Assembly: GCA_026874595.1 (NCBI GenBank)
Contig: CM049315.1
Location: 66,095,416 to 66,159,415, forward strand
Origin: Sipunculus nudus
Lineage: Eukaryota; Annelida; Sipuncula; Golfingiida; Sipunculidae
Direction: 5' to 3'
DNA: 64,000 bases
In this document: piece after piece, positions 48,620 through 58,828 of the stretch
Layout of the letters: each line of letters starts with the position of its first letter
Position numbering within the stretch: position 1 is the first letter of the stretch
Notes under the pieces: model-generated
Told to the model about the DNA's origin: nothing
Seen by the model: the letters and a program-made list of their open reading frames with translations, nothing else
Database searches by the model: none
Position numbers and translations under genes: made by a program

Positions 48620-50488
48620 TTGATTTTAGAGAACACCCAAAAATACCTGTGCAGAACCATGCAGGTGCTCTTTTGGCGCGTGTAGACCGCCTCGGAAATT
48701 GACATGGTGACGTCACAGTGTCAAGTTGGCGCCCTTGGTCTTTGGAGGGACTCATTTCTTGTTCAAGTGCTATTACGGTTGACTGATCACCAGCTGTAGG
48801 TGGGACAGATTCGTCAAAAGTTAAACGTCGAGGAGATACATCCGAGTCAATCGAAGTATTTAAGTGGGAATCGGAGGTTTAATTCTGTGTGGTTCAGAGG
48901 AAGGCCAACGCTCGAATCTCCCGGATCATTGTCAAAATCACGCTGCTCAGCAAGTACAGTGGAATGAGTACCATCCTATACAAACATTTCAGATTCGGTA
49001 TCCGAGTCTGACAATTGGGAATCGAGGGTATTTTCAACATTTCGACCGGCTCTTGTGATTCAAGTGGGTTAAGTGACTCTAAGTGACTCTTTGTGGTTTA
49101 GCTTTCATACTCAGTTGATAATTCAGGTCTTAATTCACGAGCCGGCAGTATGTGATTTCTGTGTAATACTCTAGCAGCCCCATTTGAATTTTCTTACGTT
49201 ACAGAAGACTGGTATATCAGGATTTTTCTGATCCACCACCACATATAAGTCCGATTCCCACTTGTCAGCGATTTTCGATTTTCGCTTTACCTTTCACGTG
49301 GAGATTTCTAACCAAAACTGTCTCCTTTTTGTAATCTGACTCCTCTTTAAATGCGTTATAAGCTGCGCGCTGCTTGTTCTTTTTATCAGCCACTTGAATT
49401 AAAGCAGTCTTATAAGCCTGTTCTAATTTAGTATTTAGGTCGGAATTCAGTGCAAGTATCGTGGGGTTTTGAATGTAGATTGGTATTTAGTACAAAACCT
49501 TGGAATCTTGGTTGTCTACCAAACATTAGAAAGTACGAAGAATACTCCGTGCTTTCATGCTTTGTACAATTAGAAGCGTGGAGTAAAGGAGCTACATGCG
49601 CTTTCAAATCACTTTTCTGTGACGGATTGAATGTACCAAACATGTTAAGTAGAACTTAGCTTGATGCGCTCACAAGCGCCATTACCCATTGGCGAGTATG
49701 GGGAAGTGCGTGATTTCTGCATTCCAGAAATATTACATAGCTGTCTTATAATTGTGCTTTCAACGGGCCTACCTTGATCGCTGTGCAGACGCTGGGGAAA
49801 GCCATAGTGAACAGTGAAATTAGCCCTATTTACACCAGAAAATGTGGCGCGCGTTAATCCGGTCCAGAAAAATGTGGAGCGCGCTACATTTTAACTGCGT
49901 TTACACCGTGCCGGACCAAGTGACCATGTAGAGCGCGCTACCCTGTCAAGTAAGGCCGCATTGCACTAGGCCCGGCCTAGAATCTGCATTGCGTTTACAC
50001 GCAGATAAATACTGCAATCTAGCGCGATCTAGATTGGATTCCCCCATGCGCGCATGGCTAAATCCAAACACGTGACAGCTGAGTCTTGCTGGAGCGCGGT
50101 ATAAAGATAGCGCTCCACTTCTGTTTACACACATTCGAAGCACAAATGTAGGCCGCGCCAGACTGAGTCTGGCGCGCGCTAGAATCTGGAACCGACTCAA
50201 ACCGGTGGTCAAAATGTAGCGCGCGCCAGACCAAAAATCCTCGAAATCTGGCGCGTTTGGGGGACATGGCGCGCGCTAAACGATGTAGACCGCTCCAGAA
50301 AAATGTTTGTGAATGGGGCTATTGTTAAACAGAGCTAATGCTGTGGTTTTGGCGGTTTGATTTTTTGCAGGAACGGCCACTGAATAGCGAGTGATCTAGC
50401 TGTCATCACCAGTATGTTTTCAGTTACGCCCTTGGACGCTTCAGGTGTTAAGTACACTAGACAAAGGAGTTCCAGTGGCTGTATTGTA
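48620..50488 (-). pseudogene. Gypsy-type pol fragment: integrase and C-terminal tail, split by a MITE
   Basis: On minus, from 50488 downward, broken frames give integrase in order. First comes QPLELLCLVYLTPEASKGV, where the first catalytic Asp is replaced by Val. An ARSLAIQWPF-like stretch follows, then the MITE (49822-50320), then an [13 protein letters not shown] motif (second Asp), [16 protein letters not shown] (Glu) and YFLMFGRQPRFQG (49428-49643). Further on are KNKQRAAYNAFKEE-like sequence and the pol tail PRRSTRAKRAPAWF (about 48680). It is a different Gypsy lineage from the Gmr1-like copies at 51263-64000. No LTRs, RT or gag were found. Confidence 0.75.
49822..50320. mobile_element. 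GCGCGC-rich MITE in Gypsy integrase, 3-bp target duplication
   Basis: The element starts AGCCCTATTTACACC and ends GTGAATGGGGCT, so its inverted ends are AGCCCYATTYACA. ATT lies on both sides (49819-49821 and 50321-50323). When the element and one ATT are set aside, the flanks join in the integrase reading frame, which fixes the boundaries. The interior is unusual for this region: repeated TGGCGCGCGCTA and TAGAGCGCGCTAC words in both orientations. A 3-bp duplication fits PIF/Harbinger-type elements, though their usual target is TWA. Confidence 0.85.
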
Positions 50489-50489
50489 T

Positions 50490-51203
50490 GTGTTACGACC
50501 CATAATGTAATAAACGGCACATAATGTAATAACGGCACATATTGTAATAAAAACGACCCATAAAGTAATAATCATACCCTGCCCATATTGTAATAAAACT
50601 GGCCCATACTGAAATAACGACCCATAATGTAATAAAAAGCGGCCAATATTGTAATAACGGCCCATATTGTAATAAAAACGACCCATATTGTAAAAATCAT
50701 ACCCTACCTATATTGTAATAAAATGGGAAGTGGGGAAAACGGCCCATCTTGTAATAACGTATGTTACAGTTAAAGAATGAATCCAAAATCTAAAAGGTGA
50801 TATGTCGTTAAAGAATACCATCTAAAATGACAGCCATTTGGGTCCTCATTTGTATAAGAGATGCAGTCATAATGAAAATCCAGTCAAACAGTCCACACTT
50901 ATGTACTCTGGATAAATTTGACATGCATTAAATCATCTTCTAAACTGCATTTTTTTACAATGTTAGTCTTTTTTCCCATTTTTGCCCCCACCATGCTGAT
51001 AACAGTATAGGTGAGGTAAAGTTAATACAGTGTTACTCATTTATTATTATGGTATTGGCAATTATTATAGTATTGGCCGTTTGAACAACAAAATAGGCAA
51101 TTTCTACTACAATATTGACCATTGTTACAATATGGGTCGTTATTACAATATGAGTCGTAATAACGACCCAGAATGTAATAACCGTCCCATATTGTAATAA
51201 CGG

Positions 51204-51215
<12 letters not shown>
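50490..51215. repeat. Inverted arrays of CCCATAATGTAATAA-type short repeats
   Basis: From about 50498 to 50757, words such as ACGACCCATAATGTAATAA and GGCCCATATTGTAATAA recur every 15-25 bp. From about 51105 to 51155 they appear in reverse complement (TTACAATATGGGTCGTTATT), and direct words return up to 51207. The middle has no repeat. It resembles the arrangement at 17778-18420, with a shared ATAATGTAATAA/ATAATGTAACA core. It abuts the (AT)n tract next to the LTR. Confidence 0.7.

Positions 51216-51262
<47 letters not shown>
51208..51262. repeat. (AT)n microsatellite next to the LTR
   Basis: An AT tract of about 55 bp directly left of the LTR start at 51263. Confidence 0.95.
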
Positions 51263-51266
<4 letters not shown>

Positions 51267-51896
51267 ACGGAACCTAATATCAACAGATCATGTATGCGTG
51301 CTGAACATAAATTTTGTCAAGAAGAAAAAAAAATCAGATTCTGTAACACTAGGCAGCGTGAAATGTCTAGGGGAATGAATGAATAAAGAAGTCAGTGGTT
51401 CTTTGTTAACAAATAACTATAATTTATTTTCAAAACAACCCCAACATTACAATACACTAAATCAATACAATTACACAGTATTGCAACAGTACAACAGTAA
51501 ATCAATACAAGTATATAAATAAAGTGTACAGTACTATATAACATCCGTCACAAATTTAGAAGAAAATCCATAACTGCCGCACTTATCGGAGAAGGTCCAC
51601 AACTGACTTACACGCTTCTGTGTTCGCTGGAATATTTCTCTCCTCTCTCCCGCTCTAAAACACAGCCCCTTATTTATAACTTCTCACCCCAAGCCGAGAA
51701 CTTTCCATTTCTCAAACAATCTAAAGAACCCAATAAGACACACGTTACAGGAAACATCGGCACCCGGCCAGCTAGAACAAGGAATGCTGTAGCCTAGCAA
51801 CGCCCCGGGCTTGAGCCAAACACGAATCAGAATGTCAACAGCGCACAAAAAAAAGGGACATGTCAACAGCTCACAATAAAACAGACATCTGTAACA
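51263..51896 (-). repeat. 3' LTR of the minus copy
   Basis: On plus it runs from TGTTACGGAACCTAATATC to CAGACATCTGTAACA (634 bp), with the inverted terminal word TGTTAC/GTAACA. The first 49 bp recur at 60869-60917, and the reverse complement matches the solo LTR at 47094-47973, which is about 250 bp longer. The difference is probably an internal deletion here. It contains ACTGACTTCTTTATTCATTC near its 3' part (minus sense). Confidence 0.9.
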
Positions 51897-51907
51897 CTCC
51901 CCCTCCT
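51897..51907 (-). other. Polypurine tract
   Basis: On minus, AGGAGGGGGAG lies directly upstream of the LTR start TGTTACAG. This is the position and composition of the plus-strand primer for reverse transcription. Confidence 0.8.
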
Positions 51908-52024
51908 GTAAGAAAAGAGGTTTTCTCGGAAAACTTTCTTTTTGCGATCACAATCACTAAATCTTTACAATATCTCATGAATATCTCATTTATAACATTA
52001 CATAAACATCTCATTTACAACATT

Positions 52025-52420
52025 TTATAAACATCTCGATAAGCAATCAGCAAGTACATTGTCTTTCCCTTTAATGTGTCTGATTTCAAGGTTGTAATCC
52101 TGTAGAAACAAACTCCATCTCAACAATCTTTGATTTTTACCATTCAACTTGTTCATGAACGTGAGGGGATTGTGATCACTGAAGACAACGATAGGCTTGA
52201 CTGATGAAGTAACATAAACTTCAAAATGTTTCAATGCCAAAATCAAACATTCCTTTTCAATAGTGGAGTAGTTTTCTGGTTTGCAGTAAACTTTCTTTAG
52301 AAATAACAAATTCGATGATCTATGCCTTCACTGCCTTGTAACAACACAGCACCAGGAGCAGTATCACTGGCATCTATAGAAAAGTCTGGAGCTACTAAAA
52401 CGGGTAAACCTTGCAGAATT
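52025..52420 (-). pseudogene. RNase H domain (Gypsy type), end of pol
   Basis: The frame 52309-52025 reads YSTIEKECLILALKHFEVYV, then VFSDHNPLTFMNK, LRWSLFLQDYNLEIRHIKG and DNVLADCLSR, the standard Gypsy RNase H end. An IDASDTAPGAVLLQG-like start with the first Asp lies at about 52370 in another frame. It stops shortly before the polypurine tract, so pol ends with RNase H and no integrase follows. Enzyme role: removal of the RNA strand during reverse transcription. Confidence 0.9.
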
Positions 52421-52497
52421 GCTTTCAAATTCTTAAATGCATTTTCACACTGAACATTCCATACTTTTGTTTCTATTTTAACAAATGAGTCAAAGGT

Positions 52498-53500
52498 TCA
52501 GCTACAGAGGGAAAAATTTGGACGAAACTTCCTGTAGTATCCAACCATACCAAGAAAACGCATTATTTGCTTTATGTTTTCTGGTCTAGGAAATGCAGAA
52601 ATAGCACTTATTTTTGCATCAACAGGTTTTATCTGAGCCTGCCCTACAATATGACCCAAAAATGTTACTTGTGCATGACAAAACACAGATTTTACTAAGT
52701 TGACGGTCAGACGTGCTTCACTGAGTCTTTCGAAGAGGACGCGAAGAATTTGCAGATGTTTCTCCCAGGTGTCGCTGTACACGATAAGGTCATCAATATA
52801 TGCGTCGCAGCCCTGAATGTCCTTGACAACCATATGGATGAGGCGCTGGAACATGGCTGGCGACTTCTTCATGCCAAACGGCATAACTTTATACTGGTAC
52901 AGTCCTTGCGGCGTCACAAATGCGGACACTTCTTTCGCTCTTCTGTCAGAGGAACCTGCCAAAATCCTTCTAGCAAGTAAAACTTTGAAACATATCTGGA
53001 GCTACCGACTCTATCAATACAATCATCGATCCTCGGAATCCGGAATGTGTCAGTCTTGCTGACAGAATTCAGTTTTCGATAATCTGTGCACATACGGTAA
53101 CTTCCATTAGTTTTTGGCACAAGAATACATGGTGAACTCCAGTTACTGCTACTAGGTTCAATAAAATCATTGTCCAGCAAATATTGAATCTCATCCTGTA
53201 GAAACTTTTGCATTTCTGGATTTATTCGATAAGGATGCTGCTTGACTGCGCTTGCCTTGCCAACATCGACATCATTGCACAATTTGTAAGTTCGCGTTGG
53301 AATGACACTTAACAAATGTCCATAATTCCGCAGCAGATTCTTGAGGTCTTGTTGTTGTTGTGCGGTAAGGTGTGACAGTTTTGCATCCAGGTTGTTAAGC
53401 ACGTCTGAGTATTTTAGTGGTACTGTTCCACACTGAATGTCTACATCACACTTACAATTAGTATCTACTTTAACTGGGTCAGGGTCAGTCTTTACACAAT
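52498..53500 (-). pseudogene. Reverse transcriptase (Gypsy type), motif A Asp lost
   Basis: Frame 1 (from about 53500 to 52914) carries KLSHLTAQQQQDLKNLLRNY, the DNDFIEPSSSNWSSPCILVP block and RMCTDYRKLN. Then comes motif A as KFYLLEGFWQVPL, where Tyr replaces the first catalytic Asp. A frameshift at about 52940 leads into frame 2 (52962-52498) with VMPFGMKKSPAMFQRL, the catalytic YIDD (52789-52800), FLGHIV and MVGYYRKFRPNF. The thumb and connection are shortened. It lies downstream of integrase, not upstream as in standard Gypsy elements. Confidence 0.9.
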
Positions 53501-53905
53501 AAGCCACTTCACGCATTTCTCGCACATAAAAAAAACGCGGATTCTGAAATATTTTGGGCCTCAGAGCAAGACCTTTAATAGATATCGGCGGTTCGTAGGG
53601 CCGAATAAAAGCCTGGCTATCAAAGAATGGTGAATACAATACAAAGTGCAAAGGAACCAAATAATCATAACACGATAGGTATGGGGCAAAATGATATACG
53701 ATATGTGCAATAAGCCGCAGTGGAATAGCTGGGAGGGCTTGGGTGGTTTTTTGCTTGTACCACGGCGACCGAGCAACTGGCGTGTTTCCACTTTGCGAAG
53801 TGGACACATTAGAAAAGGATCAGTGAAGCGTGACGCGACCCCCCTCCTACGGTCGGGTCCCCGTGTTTGGCTTAAAACAATTAACTACCTTAATTGCCAC
53901 CTAAC
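53500..53905 (-). mobile_element. About 400-bp insertion between integrase and RT of the minus copy
   Basis: The plus copy passes directly from CATAATGCTACTGCTGTAAA to GTGTAAACACTGACC near 63200-63225. In the minus copy the equivalent points are about 400 bp apart. The extra sequence includes GGACCCGACCGTAGGAGG and a run of open frame. No target duplication or inverted ends were found by eye, so its class is unknown. Confidence 0.6.
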
Positions 53906-54020
53906 AGCAGTAACATTATGTACAACATCTGATGTGTTATTTCTATCATGATATGATTTCAGCATGTTAACATGGCACAGTTGTTCTTCTTACGCCTATC
54001 TGGTGTCAACAGTATGTAAA

Positions 54021-55161
54021 TTAAATCACTGACTTTCTTGTCAACAATGTAAGGACAAAATAGCTAGCTGGCAAAGGTCTGTCAGGGATGGGTAGTAAGG
54101 CAAGGTCCTTTTCACCAGGCTCAAACGTCCTACTTACAATGTGCTTGTCATACTTTGTTATCATTTTACTTTGTGCAGATTTTAGTCTTGACTTTGTAAT
54201 CTCACAAGCATTGTGTAGTTTAGTGCGAAAGTCTGAGATATAATTCAGTAAATTAATGGAATCAGGATTTTCACACAAGAGTTTTCTTTAAGCAGTTTCA
54301 ATGGAAGTACAGTTCGAGGTCCATGTCCGAAAACTAGTTTAAAGAGACTTAAACTCAAGGACTCTTGGAAGGATTCTCTGACAGCAAACAGCAATAGGTG
54401 GATTTCTTCCTTCAAGTCTTTCTGTGTGTCATAACAATAGGTCCTTATCATGTTTTTTTAATGTCTGGTGAAAACGCTCAAGGGCGCCCTGACTTTCAGG
54501 ATGGTATGGCGAAGAGCTGTACTGTTTTATACCTAGCTATAGCATAACTTGCTTGAATAAGCCAGACATAAAATGAGACCCTTGGTCAGACTGGACGTAT
54601 TTTGGTAGTCCAAACGTTGTAAAAAAATTTGGTCAGAGCCTTGACAACACTTTTGGCATTACCTTTGCGCAATGGTATTGCCTCAGGGAATCTGGTAGAT
54701 GCGAACATAATTGTCAGCAAGTACTCGTGTCCAGATTTTGGTTTTGGGCAGTGGTCAAACACAATCAACAACAATCCTACTACTAAATAGTTCCTCGTAA
54801 GCAGGAATAGGCCTAAGTGGGGCTTTAGGGGGATTCTTATTGGGCTTGCCAACCATCTGGCATGTATGGCATGATTTACAATATTGTACAACATCAATCC
54901 TGATTTTAGGCCAAAGAAGTGTGTACTAACTTTCTGATAAGTTTTATTTATACTTAAATAACTACCAGACAAAGCCTCATATGCCATGCTCAGAATTTCA
55001 TTGCGAAATCTTTTTGGCATTACTATTTGATGTTTGATGTCCCACTCATCATCAGCGCATACATCAGGTGGTCGCCTTTTTCGAATAATCACTCCATTTT
55101 TAACATTGAAACAAACTGGGTTCTGTGACAGTTCATCTTTAGAGACTTCCCTGGGAAACAA
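54021..55161 (-). pseudogene. Integrase, minus copy
   Basis: The frame 55161-54586 begins with an SKDELSQNPVCF segment, then DEWDIKHQIVMPKRFRNEIL, the zinc-binding region (histidine and cysteine ligands partly replaced, for example GSYLSINKTYQK), and STRFPEAIPLRKGNAKSVVK. Fragments follow through the core (about 54560-54460) and C-terminal part (54451-54245 with SLFKLVFGHGPR; 54278-54021 with KYDKHIVSRTFEPGEK). Comparison with the plus copy shows frameshifts at about 54600, 54455 and 54290. It lies between protease and reverse transcriptase. Confidence 0.85.
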
Positions 55162-55339
55162 TCATGAAATATCAGGGTCCTTATGCTGTTCCGCGATAAG
55201 ATCAGACCTTAAAAATGCTGCATCCTGTAAGCGTGAGTCTTTAGACGAGTCACTATAGTGACTCCCAGAGTGTTATTATCTGGACCATTATCCTAATGTG
55301 TGACGGCTTTTCTGTCACTATTGGTACAGGCTGTACTTT

Positions 55340-55690
55340 GTCACCTGCAACATCACTGCCTAGCAGCAACTAAAATCCCTTCAAGAGAAAAGTAGTTCAT
55401 ATGCCCACAGTAATATTCCCAGAAATCAAATCTGATTTTAAATGTATACTGTGAAGCGGAACTGAAATGTGCTTGTCTGAAAACACACCAATAACAAGTG
55501 GATGTGCAACAGTAAAAGACCCATTAGAAAATGACAAAGTGTTTGCTAACATGAGAGTTTGGCCTGAACCAGTGTCCCTCAAAGTTCTAATAAGGGTAAA
55601 ACCTGAAAAATTACTTGAATGTGATACAAAACCACCATGTATGAATGGCTCAAATAAACCCATTTAAAAGCCAGCAGAGGAATGTACTAC
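55340..55690 (-). pseudogene. Aspartic protease, minus copy
   Basis: The frame 55663-55397 has TLRDTGSGQTLML, with the D-T-G active site at about 55576-55568, then LHSIHLKSDLISGNITVGI. An L-LGSDVAGD-like strand continues in another frame at about 55350-55375. The active triad is intact, but the end of the domain is frameshifted. Cut from gag by the repeat insertion beginning at about 55692. Confidence 0.75.
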
Positions 55691-55691
55691 C

Positions 55692-57984
55692 TCAGTTTCA
55701 TTACAAGTGACCCATGGGTCATGACGCTCAGCCGACTGGCATGTTGACAATATGTCCTTGCACAACAACAAATTAAGATAATGTAGGTGGCATCATAGTT
55801 CATGCATATTAACTGAAGTTCATCAACACCCATAAGCACATCAAATTTGATGACAATCCATCCAGACGCTCCTGAGGAATCTGGCAATTTGTGTGTATTT
55901 TGCATTATTTCTAGGGTACTCAAACATGGCCTGTAACTCAGATAATATAGGTCACAGTGGCCTCAATTCAAGTTTCTGAGGAGAACTTTTATGGAACTCT
56001 CAGGATGTCAAATGAAGAAGATTAAGGTCAAATGGTTATGATTTGTGCCCTGCTTTGGAATCAAATTTTCAATTTTTCTGGGGGTGCTTATAAGCCCCAT
56101 AGCTTGGAGAATATGGGTAACAGAGACCTAATTTCAGGTTTCCAAGAAGACTTTTTCATGGACCTCCCGGGATGTCAAGTATGAAGTATCTAGGACCGAT
56201 GTTTACGATTTGTGCACTGTTAAAGGATGACCATATCTTTAAAGGTCTCAAAAACAGAGAAAAAAATCACCAAAAATTAAAAAAAAAGTGGCGCCACCAG
56301 TCTGCAGAAACTGATGAAACATTCCATGAACAATATCCATGCAAAGAATCATGATGACCAATGCATTAGTTGTATCAAATTTTCCATTATTCTTGGGGAT
56401 ACTTCAGAGCCCCAAAGCTCTAAGGTTTTGGGTAACAGAGACCTAATTTTAGGTCTCCAAGTAGACTTTTCATGGGCCTCCCTTCTTCTCAAGAAAGAAG
56501 ATTCTAAGTCCAGTCATTATGATTTGTGTCCTGTTATCAGTTGACCACATCTATTAAGGTATCAAAATAGAGAAAAAAAATCGTAAAAAAATTGAAAAAA
56601 ATACAGGTGGCGCTACAAGTCTGCAGAAACTGATGAAACACTTTATGATCAAAATCCATGCAAAGAACCATGGTGATCAATGCATTAGTTGTTCAAATAC
56701 TTGAGTTTTTGTATCAAATTTTCCATTATTCTAAGGGATACTTCAGAGCCCCATAGCTCTGAGGTTTTGGGTAACAGAGACCTAATTTTTGGTTTCCAAG
56801 GAGACTTTTCATTGGCCTCTCTGCATGTCAAGATAGAAGATTCTAGGTCCAGTCGTTACGATTTGTGCCTTGTTATCAGATGACCGCATCTTTTAAGGTA
56901 TCATAAACAGAGAAAAAAAATCGTAAAAAAATCCAAAAAAATACAGGTGGCGCCACGAGTCTGCAGAAATTGATGGAACACTCCATGATCAATATCCATA
57001 CAAAGAATCATGGTGATCAATGCAGTAGTTGTTCAGATACTTGAGTTTTTGTATCAAATTTTCCATTATTCTGGGGGTTACTTCAGAGCCCAATAGTTTG
57101 AAGAATCTGGGTAACAGAGACCCAATTCCAGGTTTCCAAGGAGATTTTTCATTGGCCTCCCCGCATATCAAGATAGAAGATTCTAGGTCCAGTCGTTACG
57201 ATTTGTGCCCTGTTAACAGATGACCTCATCTTTTAAGGTCTCAAAAATACAGAAAAAAATCGTAAAAAATCGAAAAAATACAGGTGGCGCCACCAGCCTG
57301 CAGAAATTGATGGAACACTCCCTGTTCAATATATATGCAAAGAATCATGGTGATCTTTGCATTAGTTGTTCAGATACTTGAGTTTTTGTATCAAATTTTC
57401 CATTATTCTGGGGGATACTTCAGAGCCCAATAGTTTGAAAAATCTGGATAACAGAGACCTAATTCCAGGTTTCCAAGGAAATTTTTCATTGGCCTCCTCG
57501 CATATCAAGATAGAAGATTCTAGGTCCAGTCGTTACGATTTGTGCCCTGTTAACAGATGACCTCATCTTTTAAGGTCTCAAAAATAGAGAAAAAAATCGT
57601 AAAAAATCGAAAAAATACAGGTGGCGCCACCAGCCTGCAGAAATTGATGGAACACTCCATGTTCAATATCTATGCAAAGAATCATGGTGATCTATGCATT
57701 AGTTGTTCAGATACTTGAGCTTTTGTATCAAATTTTTCATTTTTCTTGGGGGGGGGGGGGTACTTTGGAGCCCCATAGCTCGAAGAATATGAGTAATAGA
57801 GACTTAATTCCTGGTGTCCAAGGAGATTTTTCATGGACCTCTCTTGATGTAAAGTTCCAGAGATTCAAGTTCCAGCGGTTACGATTTGTGCCCTGTTAAC
57901 GGACAGACGACCGGACGGCCGGACGGACGACGGACGAAGAGTGATTGCTAAAGCTCAGATGACTTACAGTCAACTGAGCTAAAA
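55692..57984 (-). repeat. Interspersed repeat with about 337-bp tandem units, inserted in gag-pol
   Basis: The core word GTGGCGCCAC or its variants recurs at 56288, 56607, 56947, 57283 and 57620, so periods are about 319-340 bp. Each unit has CTGCAGAAATTGATGGAACA, CATTAGTTGTTCAGATACTT and GGTTTCCAAGGAGA-like blocks. The array ends rightward with the CGGACGGACGACGGACG tract and the palindrome at 57952-57980. The insertion separates the capsid/nucleocapsid part from protease. The array carries short recurrent open frames (about 60-64 codons, for example 57029-57223), which I regard as incidental. Confidence 0.85.
57952..57980. repeat. 29-nt near-perfect palindrome (hairpin head of the repeat)
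   Basis: AGCTCAGATGACT - TAC - AGTCAACTGAGCT pairs with a single mismatched position. It marks the end of the tandem-repeat insertion. The same head, with compensatory arm changes, is found at 18517 and in weaker form at 58829 and 8988. Confidence 0.8.
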
Positions 57985-58828
57985 AAAACTGACACCGATA
58001 GTATCAGTCATAAACTGTTTTTCAGGGTCATTTAAGGAATCTACACCCTTATTACAGTCAAAACTCCTCATGGGAGACAACAGAGGATTTTTCCTCAGCA
58101 GAAACAAACTTCTGTTTGTCATAAGAGGACCAGGTCTCATTTGAAATACTCTCGCAAGAGTCATTAAAGGAATTGTTTAGAGGATACTCCTCTCAGGAGT
58201 CTTGAATGGACCTAGCCTTATTAAATTCCTCGCAGGAATTAAATGAGGTTTTTACCGCGCAAGCTACGGATTCTTCTTTGGAGTCAGACGCACGTTAGCA
58301 TCAAACTCTTTTTTAGAGTCAATAAGGGAGTTATATACCTTATATACATGAAAAGAGTTTGGCTCTTGTTCTATGCTATGCATATTTTTAAACAAAACCA
58401 GAAGGTTTACCCTTTCGTTTATTTGCAAATTTCGAGCGGTCAGATAATAGATGACCCTCCTTTTTGCAGTAATTACAGATTTTCTTTGCAAATGACTGGC
58501 CTTTGTTGGATTCAGACACAGTGGAAGTGGACTGAAGTGTAGCAATGGACATTGCTGAACTATCAGAACTAATAGTACTGGGTGACTTCGCTTTAAACTT
58601 CTTTTGACCATACTGATTTACATTCTTGTTTGTGAATGACTGGTTGTATTTGCCAGTAAAGGACATTTTATGTGTTAATGAATAATCAACAGCTTATTGA
58701 GCAGCAATATCAAGTGTTTCAGGAGTTTTCTCATCAAGACAAGTTTTAACATCTGCGTTAATGCAGCGGTTATATTCTTTAAGGAAAATCAACTTGCGCA
58801 AATTGTCATAATCTAAACTTACAATTTT
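57985..58828 (-). pseudogene. Gag C-terminal part with CCHC knuckle, minus copy
   Basis: From 58828 leftward, a DYDNLRKLIF-like segment and a CLDEKTPETLDIAAQ-like segment (end of the SCAN-like capsid) lead to 58666-58388. That part is Ser/Thr-rich and then has ICNYCKKEGHLLSDRSKF. This is a CCHC zinc knuckle whose last Cys is replaced by Arg (codon at about 58436). Further fragments continue to about 57990. Role in the living element: nucleocapsid binding of genomic RNA. Confidence 0.75.

Noticed and set aside
56689-57560. Recurrent 64-codon frames such as FRYLSFCIKFSIILG
   Set aside because: They recur only because they lie in the 337-bp tandem units; no start, domain or conservation beyond the repeat.
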